DNA from: Sphingopyxis sp.
Lineage (GTDB): Bacteria; Pseudomonadota; Alphaproteobacteria; Sphingomonadales; Sphingomonadaceae
Reading direction: 5' to 3'
Assembly (NCBI GenBank): GCA_016793775.1
Contig: JAEULK010000043.1
Location: forward strand, 124,001-188,000
Length of the DNA stretch: 64,000 nt
The translations under genes were made by a program, and so were the position numbers. The stretch's first letter is position 1. Every line of letters begins with the position of its first letter. The notes under the pieces are model-generated. The model did not search any database and had not been told where the DNA came from. It was given only the letters and a program-made list of their open reading frames with translations. Of the stretch, positions 43,278 through 51,704 are shown piece after piece.

Positions 43278-43741
43278 ACCGAGCGGTCGATATAAGTGAG
43301 GAATATCCGAAGGTTGCCGGGGCCGTCCTGGTTGGCGATGCCCCGCCAACTGTCGAGCGGCGCAAAGACATGGTCGCCCGCGGTGACGGCGAATTTCTCG
43401 CCGTCGACCGTCATGATGCCGGAGCCTTCGACGATATAATAATATTCCTCATAGGGTCCGAGCGCCGGGTCGCTGAGATTGTGGAGATGCACGCCTTCGC
43501 TCGCGCCGGGCGGGATATCGTAGATCATGAAATTGGCGGGCGCCGCGGCGCCGCCGAAATCGAACAGGCGGACGCCGAGTTCGCCCAGACCTTCGTGTAC
43601 GGCCTTGAACTTGTTGAATCCCTCGGTCGCGCGCTCAAGCTTGAAGCGCGAAGGGCGTCCGACGGGCGCAGCCGCAGCGGGGGCGACCATCGATCCGATC
43701 GCGGCGGCGGCGAGCAGGGTGCGGCGGCTGATATCGTCCAT
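43274..43741 (-). CDS. Exported cupin-domain protein
   Basis: The product has 155 residues. A twin-arginine-like signal (DDISRRTLLAAAAIGSMVAPAAAA) is followed by one cupin barrel with SEGVHLHNLSDPALGPYEEYYYIVEGSG (two His and Glu as likely metal ligands) and GDHVFAPLDSWRGIAN. Function is unknown; single cupins may be isomerases, dioxygenases or sensors. AGAGGT lies before the ATG at 43741. Its upstream region carries GGGCAA and GGGTAA 19 bases apart on the plus strand, a candidate LAL site shared back to back with the next operon. Confidence 0.78.
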   Translation of the reverse strand: MDDISRRTLLAAAAIGSMVAPAAAAPVGRPSRFKLERATEGFNKFKAVHEGLGELGVRLFDFGGAAAPANFMIYDIPPGASEGVHLHNLSDPALGPYEEYYYIVEGSGIMTVDGEKFAVTAGDHVFAPLDSWRGIANQDGPGNLRIFLTYIDRSV

Positions 43742-43825
43742 CGGAAGACCTCTTCTGGCGCCATGGGCGCATCGGTTGCCCGCGAAGCGTAATCGCGGGC
43801 GCCCGGTCAGGGAAGCGCGGCGATA

Positions 43826-43850
43826 GGGCAAACAGGCGTCAGAAGGGTAA
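43826..43850 (-). promoter_or_regulatory. TTACCC-type pair upstream of the cupin gene
   Basis: GGGCAA (43826-43831) and GGGTAA (43845-43850), 19 bases apart, read on the minus strand as TTACCC and TTGCCC. They end 85 bases before the cupin start. The first box is imperfect. Confidence 0.5.
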
Positions 43851-43874
43851 TCGGGCCTGGCTATTTGGTCGCAT

Positions 43875-43899
43875 TTACCCATCTGTCGGACCGTTACCC
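43875..43899 (+). promoter_or_regulatory. TTACCC pair upstream of the second small-protein/amidohydrolase operon
   Basis: TTACCC at 43875-43880 and 43894-43899, 19 bases apart, ending 69 bases before the ATG at 43968. Confidence 0.62.
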
Positions 43900-43967
43900 G
43901 CATCGTCCCTTGCCGGTCCGACAGGTGCCAGGCACGCTGACGGCTTCACCATGGGAGGAGCGATCCG

Positions 43968-44432
43968 ATGCTGCGCAGCCTGATTTTCGCCCTGTTCGCG
44001 CTTGGTATGACCGCGCCGGTCGCGGCAAAGGAAGCCGCCGATCCCTCGGCCGTCGAGATGACCACGCCGGTCTTCGAAATGTTCCGGCTCGTCCCCGGCA
44101 AGACCGAAGAATTTATCCGCGACATGGAAAAATGGGATCAGGTCAGCGCCGCCGGCGGCCAGCCGGCGACGCAGCTGTTCCTGCATGCCGGCGGCGAGGG
44201 CTGGGACGTGCTGCTCTACAAACCCGCGCGCCCCAAACCGACCCCCGAACAGGAAGCGGCGATGGCGGCCAAGGCAAAGGAAACGGGCCTGCCGTCCGGG
44301 CTGCTCTACTTCGTCGATATCCGCGAAAAAATGGCCGACCATATCCATTTCGAGGCCACGGGGCCGCTGACCGCCGCCAAATGGGTCGCACAGATAGAGA
44401 GCGAGCGCGCGGTGAAGACGGCGGGCCAATAG
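43968..44432 (+). CDS. Small secreted protein paired with an amidohydrolase (second copy)
   Basis: The product has 154 residues with a signal peptide (MLRSLIFALFALGMTAPVAAK). The mature part reads FEMFRLVPGKTEEFIRDM, VSAAGG, LFLHAGGEGWDVLLYKP, TPEQEAAM, TGLPSGLLYFVDIRE and GPLTAAKWVAQI, colinear with the protein at 7664-8164. GGGAGGAG precedes the ATG. It is followed after 80 bases by an exported amidohydrolase, as its paralogue is, which suggests a functional pair such as substrate capture, chaperoning or a preceding reaction. No family name can be given with confidence. Confidence 0.76.
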   Translation: MLRSLIFALFALGMTAPVAAKEAADPSAVEMTTPVFEMFRLVPGKTEEFIRDMEKWDQVSAAGGQPATQLFLHAGGEGWDVLLYKPARPKPTPEQEAAMAAKAKETGLPSGLLYFVDIREKMADHIHFEATGPLTAAKWVAQIESERAVKTAGQ

Positions 44433-44512
44433 CTGGTCCCTTCCGGCAGGGCGAAGCTGGCGGTTGCGGCGGTGGCAGCCCGGCCGCACGCTGGGGCGAT
44501 GACGGAGATCCT

Positions 44513-45853
44513 ATGAGCTTTCACCCCACGCGCCGCGCCGTGCTGGCGGGCATCGGCCTGGCCCCGCTGGCCGCGGCGTCGGCGGTCGATGCGCCGCCCG
44601 CGACCCTCCTGATCCGCGGCGTCATGCTCTTCGACGGCAGCGGCAGCGCGCGCCAGCCGCGCAACGTCCGCGTCACTGGAAACCGCATCGACGCGGTATC
44701 GGCGGGCGACATTCCCGTCCCGCCGGGTACCACGGTGATCGACGGCGCAGGGCAGACGCTGATGCCCGGCCTCTCCGACGCGCATTGGCATATGGCCGCG
44801 GTTCGCGGCGTGCCATGGATGGGCTCCGACGACGCGACGCATATCGCGATGATCTTCAAGGATGCCGAGTTTCAGCTGATGCGTGGCTTCACGACGGTGC
44901 GCGATACCGCCGGCGCGATCTTCGGAATCAAGAATGCGATCGACAAGGGCATCATGCCGGGGCCGCGCTGCTACCCCAGCGGCGCGGCGATTTCGCAGAC
45001 CTCGGGCCATGGCGATCCCGAACCGGTCGGCGAGCTGCCGACCGCGCTCGGCGGCCGTCCGACCATTCGCCAGCAAAGGGGCATGACCGCGGTCGCGAAC
45101 GGCGTGCCCGAGGTACTCGCCGCGACCCGCGAACAGCTCAAGCGCGGCGCGTCGCAGATCAAGATCATGGCGGGGGGCGGCGTGACGTCGGAGCACGACC
45201 CGATCGACACGGTGCAATATACGCTGGAGGAAATGCGCGCGATCGTCGGGGCGGTGACAGACTGGGACACCTATGCCTGCGCCCACGCCTATACACCCGC
45301 GGGCGTGCGCCGCTGCCTCGAGGCCGGCGTTCTGTCGATCGAACATGGCCATGCCATCGACGACCGCACGGCGGCACTGATCGCCGAGAAAGGCGCCTGG
45401 CTCTCGATCCAGCCGTTCGAGGATGGCGACAATATTCTGACCGAAGAACAGCAGGTTAAGGCGAAGGAATCGCTGGGCGGCGAGGGATGGCAGGCCGCCG
45501 TGCGGTTGGCGAAGAAACATGGGGTCAAGGTTGCGTTCGGCACCGACCTTTTCTGGCGAAGCCCGACGTCGCGCACCGAAAATGCTATGCTGCCGCGCTT
45601 CGGACAAATCTATTCGAACGCCGAGGTGCTGCGTATCGCGACCTCCGGCAATTGCGAGCTCTTCGCGCGCAGCGGCCGCCGCAACCCCTATCGCCAAGCG
45701 GCGCTCGGGGTGATCCGCGAGGGCGCCTGGGCCGACATGCTGCTCGTCCGCGGCAATCCGCTCGACGATCTTCGCCTGCTGGAAGATCATGACCGAAATC
45801 TGCTGCTCATCGTCAAGGACGGGGTGATCCACAAGAATCTGATCCCAGCCTGA
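44513..45853 (+). CDS. Exported amidohydrolase, imidazolonepropionase-like
   Basis: The product has 446 residues. The N-terminus HPTRRAVLAGIGLAPLAAASA looks like a twin-arginine signal. The metal site is HWH at residues 91-93 (LSDAHWHMAAV), a lysine-type bridge region KIMAGGGVTSEHDP, CAHAYTPAGVRRCLEAG, SIEHGHAIDD and the late Asp in FGTDLFWR. This is the prolidase/imidazolonepropionase-like branch, whose exported members hydrolyse dipeptides or cyclic amides. GGAGATCC precedes the ATG. The frame is open for more than 600 bases upstream, but it there overlaps the small-protein gene and has no family similarity. Confidence 0.85.
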   Translation: MSFHPTRRAVLAGIGLAPLAAASAVDAPPATLLIRGVMLFDGSGSARQPRNVRVTGNRIDAVSAGDIPVPPGTTVIDGAGQTLMPGLSDAHWHMAAVRGVPWMGSDDATHIAMIFKDAEFQLMRGFTTVRDTAGAIFGIKNAIDKGIMPGPRCYPSGAAISQTSGHGDPEPVGELPTALGGRPTIRQQRGMTAVANGVPEVLAATREQLKRGASQIKIMAGGGVTSEHDPIDTVQYTLEEMRAIVGAVTDWDTYACAHAYTPAGVRRCLEAGVLSIEHGHAIDDRTAALIAEKGAWLSIQPFEDGDNILTEEQQVKAKESLGGEGWQAAVRLAKKHGVKVAFGTDLFWRSPTSRTENAMLPRFGQIYSNAEVLRIATSGNCELFARSGRRNPYRQAALGVIREGAWADMLLVRGNPLDDLRLLEDHDRNLLLIVKDGVIHKNLIPA

Positions 45854-46073
45854 CGATTGGCAAAGCGCCATGCCGCCCATTGATCGGCACAGCCTATTGA
45901 AGCGCGGCGAACGGTGATTGGACCTATCGCCTCTGCGTGACGAAAAACCTCGCAACTGCCGTGAAACCGGGGCCCCTTTGCCCCGTTCGGTGACTGGGAG
46001 ATGCGGGAATGGGCATTGAACTTTTCTGGATTGTAGGACGCGGGCAGCGTCCGGCTTCGACGGTGCAAGACTG

Positions 46074-47564
46074 ATGCATCCGTCATCACAGGCGCGCATC
46101 ACGCCCGGCAAACCTGCTTACATCATGGCGGGGACGGGCGAGACCGTCACTTACGCCGAACTCGACGCCCGCTCCAACCAGGGCGCGCATCTGTTGCGGT
46201 CGCTGGGATTGCGGCGCGGCGATGGCATCGCGCTCATGCTCGAGAATCACGCGCGTTTCTTCGAAATCGTCTGGGCGGCGCAGCGGGCGGGGCTTTACTA
46301 CACCTGCATATCGACGCGGCTTGCGGTGCCGGAGATCGCCTTCATCATCGCGGATTCGGGATCGCGCGTCCTGATCGCCTCATCCCCGGTTTCTTCAGTG
46401 CTGGCGACGCCGGCCCTGAAAGTCTTTGCGCCTGCGCAGCGCGATTTCGTCGCCGAACGCTCGCGCTTCCCGGAGACCCCGATCGCGGACGAAGCGCCCG
46501 GGATCGACATGCTCTATTCGTCGGGCACGACCGGGCGCCCCAAGGGAATCCGGCCCGCGCTTCCCGAGGGCGGCCTCGATCAGACCAACGCGCTCACCGA
46601 ATTCGGACGGTCGAATTATGGCATGGATGCCGACACGATTTTCCTGTCGCCGGCGCCTCTCTATCATTCTGCGCCGCTGCGCTGGTGCATGGCGGTGCAG
46701 AAGCTTGGCGGGACCGTCATCGTGATGGAGAAGTTCGATGCCGAGGCGGTGCTTGCGCTAATCGACCGATATCGCGTGACGCATGCCCAGTTCGTGCCGA
46801 CGCATTTCATCCGCATGCTGAAACTGCCCGAGGAGGTCCGCCGCCTGCATGACCTGTCGTCGCTGCGCGTCGTCTACCATGCCGCGGCGCCCTGTCCGGT
46901 CGAGGTCAAGCAGCACATGATGGACTGGTTCGGCCCGATCATTCACGAATTCTATGCCGGGACCGAGGCGAACGGATTGACCGCGATCGGCCCCGACGAA
47001 TGGCTGACGCATCCGGGATCGGTCGGGCGTGCGATCTGGGGCAGGCTGGAGATTTGCGGCGAGGACGGCGAGCCGCTGCCGGTTGGAGACACCGGCGCGA
47101 TCCATTTCGCCGACGGGCCGGCGTTCGAATATCACAACGACCCCGAAAAGACGGCGGCGAGCAAGAATCGCCATGGCTGGACGACGCTCGGCGACGTCGG
47201 CCATGTCGATGCCGAGGGCTATCTCTACCTTACCGATCGCCAGAGCTTCATGATCATTTCGGGCGGCGTGAATATCTATCCGCAGGAGATCGAGGATGCG
47301 ATCATCACCCATCCCAAGGTCGCCGATGTCGCGGTGATCGGCGCGCCCGATGCCGAGATGGGCGAGCGGGTTGTCGCGGTGGTACAGCCCACCGACTGGG
47401 CCGACGCGGGGCCGGCGCTGGCCGCAGAGATCATGGCGTCGCTCGAAGGCCGGATCGGACGGATCAAGCAACCGCGGCAGATCGATTTCGATCCCGATCT
47501 GCCGCGCCATCCGACGGGCAAGCTGCTGAAACGGCTCGTGCGTACGCGCTACTGGCCGGCGTAA
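46074..47564 (+). CDS. AMP-forming acyl-CoA synthetase
   Basis: The product has 496 residues. The adenylation motifs are present: LYSSGTTGRPKGI (P-loop), EFYAGTEANGLT, TLGDVGHVDAEGYLYLTDR, and the C-terminal lysine in HPTGKLLKRLVR. It activates a carboxylic acid to its CoA ester with ATP; the acid is unknown. The start at 46074 has a weak ribosome site, but the next residues match the family start. The 220-base gap before it shows no clear signal. It precedes the P450/TonB operon in a convergent arrangement. Confidence 0.88.
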   Translation: MHPSSQARITPGKPAYIMAGTGETVTYAELDARSNQGAHLLRSLGLRRGDGIALMLENHARFFEIVWAAQRAGLYYTCISTRLAVPEIAFIIADSGSRVLIASSPVSSVLATPALKVFAPAQRDFVAERSRFPETPIADEAPGIDMLYSSGTTGRPKGIRPALPEGGLDQTNALTEFGRSNYGMDADTIFLSPAPLYHSAPLRWCMAVQKLGGTVIVMEKFDAEAVLALIDRYRVTHAQFVPTHFIRMLKLPEEVRRLHDLSSLRVVYHAAAPCPVEVKQHMMDWFGPIIHEFYAGTEANGLTAIGPDEWLTHPGSVGRAIWGRLEICGEDGEPLPVGDTGAIHFADGPAFEYHNDPEKTAASKNRHGWTTLGDVGHVDAEGYLYLTDRQSFMIISGGVNIYPQEIEDAIITHPKVADVAVIGAPDAEMGERVVAVVQPTDWADAGPALAAEIMASLEGRIGRIKQPRQIDFDPDLPRHPTGKLLKRLVRTRYWPA

Positions 47565-47597
47565 AAAGGGCCCGGCGTCCTGTCGAGGGCGCCGGGC
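47563..47597 (-). terminator. Terminator of the third TonB receptor operon
   Basis: An 8-bp stem GCCCGGCG/CGCCGGGC (47570-47597) is followed on the minus strand by CCTTTTT. It lies just after the CoA-ligase stop and may also hinder plus-strand transcription. Confidence 0.75.
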
Positions 47598-47610
47598 ATG
47601 GGAGGAGGCG

Positions 47611-47642
47611 ACACGCCCGCCGCATCGCTGCGGCGGGCGTGT
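47611..47642. repeat. 13-bp GC hairpin between convergent genes
   Basis: ACACGCCCGCCGC (47611-47623) and GCGGCGGGCGTGT (47630-47642) form a perfect stem with a 6-base loop, immediately downstream of the receptor stop. There is no T-run on either side, so it is probably a transcript-end stabiliser rather than a terminator by itself. Confidence 0.7.
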
Positions 47643-47645
47643 TCG

Positions 47646-49889
47646 TCAGAAGGCGATACGCACCGATCCGCCGAATGTGCGCGGCGCGGCCGGCACCAGG
47701 AAGGGATAGGGGAAGCCCGCGCCGCGCAGGTCGAGGCCATAGGCATAGGTCTTGCGGTTGAAGGCGTTGTTGACGAAGCCCTTGATCGTGAAGCGGCCGA
47801 TTTCCCACGCCAGCGTCGCATTCACCTTGGCATAGGAGCCTTGCTGCAGTTCGGCATTCTGCTGCGCGGTGCCGGGCGCGTTCACCTCGTTCAGCGGCGA
47901 GAAGAACTGGCGGCTGAAATAGGCGACGTTGGGCGAGAAGGTCAGCCGGGAATCGCCGCTATCGAAGAATTTGATGTCGGCCCCCGCCTGCATCGTCCAA
48001 CGCGGCGCGAAGGGCAGGTCGTTGCCCGCGATGTCGGCGCCCTGAAGCACCAGCTCCTTGTAGGTGGCGTGCAGGTAGCCGACCGCAAGGTTCAGCTTGA
48101 TCGCGTCGGAGGCGCGCCAATTGGTCTCGATCTCCGCGCCATAGACTTCGGACTTCGGCGCATTGACGAGGATTCCGACCGGGCCGGGACGCAGATCCTG
48201 GAGCTGCTGCTTGGTATAGTCGTAATAGAAGGCCGCGGCCGAATAGGTCAGGCGATTGTCGGCGAGTCGGCCCTTCGCGCCGAGCTCGAAGGCGTTGACG
48301 CGTTCGGGATCGACATAGTTGATGCCGCTCGACGAGGTATAGCTGCCGCCGTTGAACGCACCTGAACGATAGCCGCGGTTATAGCTCGCATAGACCAGCG
48401 GCCCCTGGTCGAACTGATAGCTGAGCGAGACGCGCCCGGTCAGCGCATTGTTGCGGCCGTTGCTCGCGAACACCGCGTTCGGATCATAGGCGCAGGTGCC
48501 GGGCTGGCCGGCGCAGGGCACCGTGGTGGCGAGCGGCGTCTTGGCCGTGTCGACATAGCCCGCATAGAGGAAGGCATAGCCGTCGCGATATTGCTGGCGG
48601 TCCCAGGTATAGCGCGCGCCGAGGGTCAGCGTCAGGCTCGGCGCGATCTCGTAATCGCCCTGCGCGAAGACCGCATAGGATCGGCGTTTCTGCCGATAAT
48701 GCTGGAAGAAGCCGCCATTGGCGCCGGGGCCGAACACGCTGCCGATGCCGAAATCATTATCGGTGACCACACGGTCCCAGCCGTAGAATACCCCTCCGAC
48801 GAGGTTGAGCCCGTCCGCGCCATAGTTGAAACGCGCTTCCTGGCTGAATTGCTGATATTTCGATTTCCACCACACATCGAGAATGTCGATCGGCGCGCCG
48901 TCGGCGGCCTGCTGGATCAACTGCGACCCGCCATCGCGCGAGGTGATCGAGGTGACGCTCAGCGACGGCGACAGCTCGTAGGAGATCGTCGCGGCGACGC
49001 CATAGGCGTCGGTGCGGTTGAGTCCGATCCGGTTCTCGTTAACCTCGAAGAATTTGAGGCCGGTGCGCGCGGTGAGCAAGCCGTGGATCGCCGCCTGCGT
49101 GCCATGATCGCGGCCGCCATAGGCCTTGATCTTGATGTCGAGCGGACCGCCGCCGGGGTTGAAGCGCAGCGTCGCGCGGCCCTGCAACGTGTTCTGGCGA
49201 TTGGGATCGCGCCCGCCCGCGAAGACATTGCCGATCAGCCCGTCGCTCTTCAGATAATTGCCCGCGATGCGCAGGCCCAGCTGATCCTCGATCAGCGTCG
49301 CCTCGAGCGCGGCCTGCCCGGTGATCGTGTTGAAATTGCCATAGCCGGCTTCGGCATAGCCATTGTTGCCCGACAGCGACGGGCCACGCGTGATGAAGTT
49401 GATCGCGCCGCCGGTGGTGTTGCGACCGAACAAGGTTCCCTGCGGACCGCGCAGCACCTCGACCCGGTCGAGGTCGAAGAGACCCATGCCGTGCGAGGTG
49501 CGGCTCGCCATATAGACGTCGTCGATATAGACGCCGATCGGCGAGGCCTGGTTCGAATTATATTCGTTGGCGACCGAGATGCCGCGCAGCGAGAAATTCG
49601 GCTGGGTGTTGCCATAGGGGCTGCTGATCTGGAGGTTGGGAACCGCGTCCTGCAGGTTCGCCGAATTGGTGATGCCTTTCGACGCCAGCGCGTCGCCCGC
49701 GACCGCCGAAATCGCGATCGGCACCGATAGCAAAGATTGTTCGCGGCGATTGGCGGTCACGATGATGTCGCCGTTCGCCGCGTCGTCGGACTCGGCGGCG
49801 GGCGCGGGTGCAGCGTCCTTGGCATGGACGACCGCGGGACACAGCGCGGTCGTGGCGGTGAGCAACAGGCTCAAGCGTATGGTTTTCAT
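47646..49889 (-). CDS. TonB-dependent receptor (non-siderophore, sphingomonad type)
   Basis: The product has 747 residues. A signal peptide ends AVVHAK, followed by an Ala-rich linker and TonB-box-like DIIVTANRRE. Then come a plug with VPNLQISSP, FSLRGISV, GVYIDDVYMASR, VEVLRGPQGTLFGRNTTGGAINF, and a barrel ending SVRIAF. This is the large catabolic TonB-receptor group of sphingomonads that imports hydrophobic or sugar-like compounds rather than siderophores. GGAGAGGG precedes the ATG. It is the third gene of the P450 operon, so the ligand may be the P450 substrate. Confidence 0.87.
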   Translation of the reverse strand: MKTIRLSLLLTATTALCPAVVHAKDAAPAPAAESDDAANGDIIVTANRREQSLLSVPIAISAVAGDALASKGITNSANLQDAVPNLQISSPYGNTQPNFSLRGISVANEYNSNQASPIGVYIDDVYMASRTSHGMGLFDLDRVEVLRGPQGTLFGRNTTGGAINFITRGPSLSGNNGYAEAGYGNFNTITGQAALEATLIEDQLGLRIAGNYLKSDGLIGNVFAGGRDPNRQNTLQGRATLRFNPGGGPLDIKIKAYGGRDHGTQAAIHGLLTARTGLKFFEVNENRIGLNRTDAYGVAATISYELSPSLSVTSITSRDGGSQLIQQAADGAPIDILDVWWKSKYQQFSQEARFNYGADGLNLVGGVFYGWDRVVTDNDFGIGSVFGPGANGGFFQHYRQKRRSYAVFAQGDYEIAPSLTLTLGARYTWDRQQYRDGYAFLYAGYVDTAKTPLATTVPCAGQPGTCAYDPNAVFASNGRNNALTGRVSLSYQFDQGPLVYASYNRGYRSGAFNGGSYTSSSGINYVDPERVNAFELGAKGRLADNRLTYSAAAFYYDYTKQQLQDLRPGPVGILVNAPKSEVYGAEIETNWRASDAIKLNLAVGYLHATYKELVLQGADIAGNDLPFAPRWTMQAGADIKFFDSGDSRLTFSPNVAYFSRQFFSPLNEVNAPGTAQQNAELQQGSYAKVNATLAWEIGRFTIKGFVNNAFNRKTYAYGLDLRGAGFPYPFLVPAAPRTFGGSVRIAF

Positions 49890-49940
49890 TATTCCCTCTC
49901 CTGAATATGCGGTCTTTGCCGCTTTCGGTTCTCTGAATTT

Positions 49941-50387
49941 CTAGTGCCGGCCGAGTTCGCCGACCCGGTCGCCGACCTCGCCGCCGATCGCGGCCCATCC
50001 GGTGCCCGGCGCTCGCCCGGCGAGGAAGTCGATCGTCGCCGACGTATCGAACGCCTCGTAAATGCGGGTAATTCCCGCCGGCCCGGCATGGACGAACAGC
50101 GTGTAGTCATTCTCGTACCAGTCGGCCGCGAAGAGCGACCAGGCGCGGTAGACGAAGCGTACCGCGCTGAGCGATGCGTCGCCGACCTCGTCGAGGATCG
50201 TCACGCTGCAATCGCGCCGGTGATGTTCGGTCCAGACCTGCTCGTTGAAGGCGGCGACGGCGTCGATGCCTTCGAGCGGCGGCATCCCGAGCGAAGCCGA
50301 TATGTCCCAGTTGACGTCGGGGGCATAGAGCGCGCGCATCGCGTCGGGATCGCCGAAAAGCTCGGCAAGCTGGCGGGCGGGGGTCAT
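49941..50387 (-). CDS. SnoaL/NTF2-like small protein
   Basis: The product has 148 residues. The pattern RALYAPDVNWDISASLGMPPLEGIDAVAAFNEQVW followed by FVYRAWSLFAADWYENDYTLFVHAG is typical of the SnoaL-like cone fold. Such proteins are isomerases, hydrolases or binding proteins in ring-compound and polyketide metabolism. The ATG at 50387 overlaps the P450 stop (ATGA), so it is translationally coupled to it and probably acts on the P450 product or substrate. Confidence 0.78.
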   Translation of the reverse strand: MTPARQLAELFGDPDAMRALYAPDVNWDISASLGMPPLEGIDAVAAFNEQVWTEHHRRDCSVTILDEVGDASLSAVRFVYRAWSLFAADWYENDYTLFVHAGPAGITRIYEAFDTSATIDFLAGRAPGTGWAAIGGEVGDRVGELGRH

Positions 50388-51637
50388 GCGTCGCACTCTC
50401 TGATATTGTAGCGGATCGGCAGGTGCTTCAGCCCCGAGACGAAGCTCGCCTCCACCCATTGAGGGCTACCGGCGAGCTCGAAGTCGTCGATCCGCCGCAG
50501 CATTTCGGTGAAGAGCAGGCGGATCTCGAGCTTGGCGAGCGCATTGCCGAGGCAGAGGTGCGGACCGTAACCGAAGGAGAGATGCTTGCGCGCATCGGCG
50601 CGGTCGACGCGGAACGCATAAGGATCGGCGAAGACGCTCGCGTCGCGGTTGCCCGAGGGATAGCACATCATCAGATTGTCGCCGGCGCGGATCGCTTTTC
50701 CGCCGACTTCGCAGTCGGTCGCCGCGGTGCGGAAAAAATGCTTCACCGGGCTGGTCCAGCGAATGAATTCGTCGACCGCGTTTCCGATGAGCGAAGGGTC
50801 GGCGCGCAGCTTCACCATCTCGGCGGGGTTCTGGATCAACGCCAGCAGCCCGCCCGAGATCGACGAACTCGTCGTGTCATGCCCCGCCGCCGCGACGATC
50901 AGATAATAGGCGTTGCGCTCGGCCTCGCCGATCGGCTCGCCATCGATCGTGGCGGTCGCGAGGATCGTCGCGACATCGCTCTGCGGATTGCGGCGGCGCT
51001 CCTCGGTGATCTTGCCGAAATAGGCGTTGAAGGCGTCGAACGCCTCGACCATCCCCGCCATGCCGTCGACGCCGCCGACGCTGCCGAACAGCTTCTGCGA
51101 CAGCTGCAGCATCAGCGGCTCGTCCTCGCGGGGGACGCCGAGCACGATCATGATCGTGCGGAGCGGAAACCAGGCCGCGATCTCGGTCGCGAAGTCGCAG
51201 GTCCCGCCCATCTCGACCATCCGGTCGACCGTCTCGCAAGCGAGCGCGGCAATCTCGTGCTCGAGCGCGCGGACGCTCTTCGCGCCGAACCAGGCCGAGG
51301 TCAGCGCGCGAAAGGCGCGGTGCTCGGGATCGTCCATCGCGACCAGATTATGTGCGAATTTGTGGCTGCCCGTCTGTTCGAGCAGCATGTCCTCGTCGGC
51401 GCGGGTGACGAGAAATTGCCGCGGATCGTTGAGGAAATTCGTCGCGTTGAGCTCGACCGCCATGATGTCGGCGTGGCGCGTGACGGCCCAGAAGGGGCGA
51501 TAGTGTTTCGGTGCGGCCCAATGCAACGAATCTTCGCGGCGCAGCCGGTCGAACGCATGGTGATAGGCATGTTCGTCCCCGTAGGTTCGGGGATCGACGA
51601 TGATTTCGTCGATGTCGTCGGAAAGCGTGTCGCTCAC
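50384..51637 (-). CDS. Cytochrome P450
   Basis: The product has 417 residues. The I-helix oxygen-activation motif is AAAGHDTTSSS, the ExxR-region and DEFIRWTSPVKHFFRTA follow, and the heme-binding loop is FGYGPHLCLGNALAKLEI with the Cys ligand. It is a soluble bacterial class I P450. No ferredoxin or ferredoxin reductase gene lies in the window, so partners must come from elsewhere. Start is GTG 51637 after GAGGAG. The operon continues with SnoaL-like protein and TonB receptor. A divergent LysR gene lies upstream. Confidence 0.9.
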   Translation of the reverse strand: MSDTLSDDIDEIIVDPRTYGDEHAYHHAFDRLRREDSLHWAAPKHYRPFWAVTRHADIMAVELNATNFLNDPRQFLVTRADEDMLLEQTGSHKFAHNLVAMDDPEHRAFRALTSAWFGAKSVRALEHEIAALACETVDRMVEMGGTCDFATEIAAWFPLRTIMIVLGVPREDEPLMLQLSQKLFGSVGGVDGMAGMVEAFDAFNAYFGKITEERRRNPQSDVATILATATIDGEPIGEAERNAYYLIVAAAGHDTTSSSISGGLLALIQNPAEMVKLRADPSLIGNAVDEFIRWTSPVKHFFRTAATDCEVGGKAIRAGDNLMMCYPSGNRDASVFADPYAFRVDRADARKHLSFGYGPHLCLGNALAKLEIRLLFTEMLRRIDDFELAGSPQWVEASFVSGLKHLPIRYNIRECDA

Positions 51638-51704
51638 GTCTTTCTCCTCTCCGTAGCCCAATTGCGGGGAGGGGGCGCGAGCGTCCAATCGGCAATGGCG
51701 CTGC

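Noticed and set aside
43865-44512. Long N-terminal extension of the amidohydrolase at 44513
   Set aside because: It would run through the small secreted protein in another frame, is arginine-rich and has no signal peptide, whereas the ATG at 44513 has a ribosome site and a Tat-like signal.
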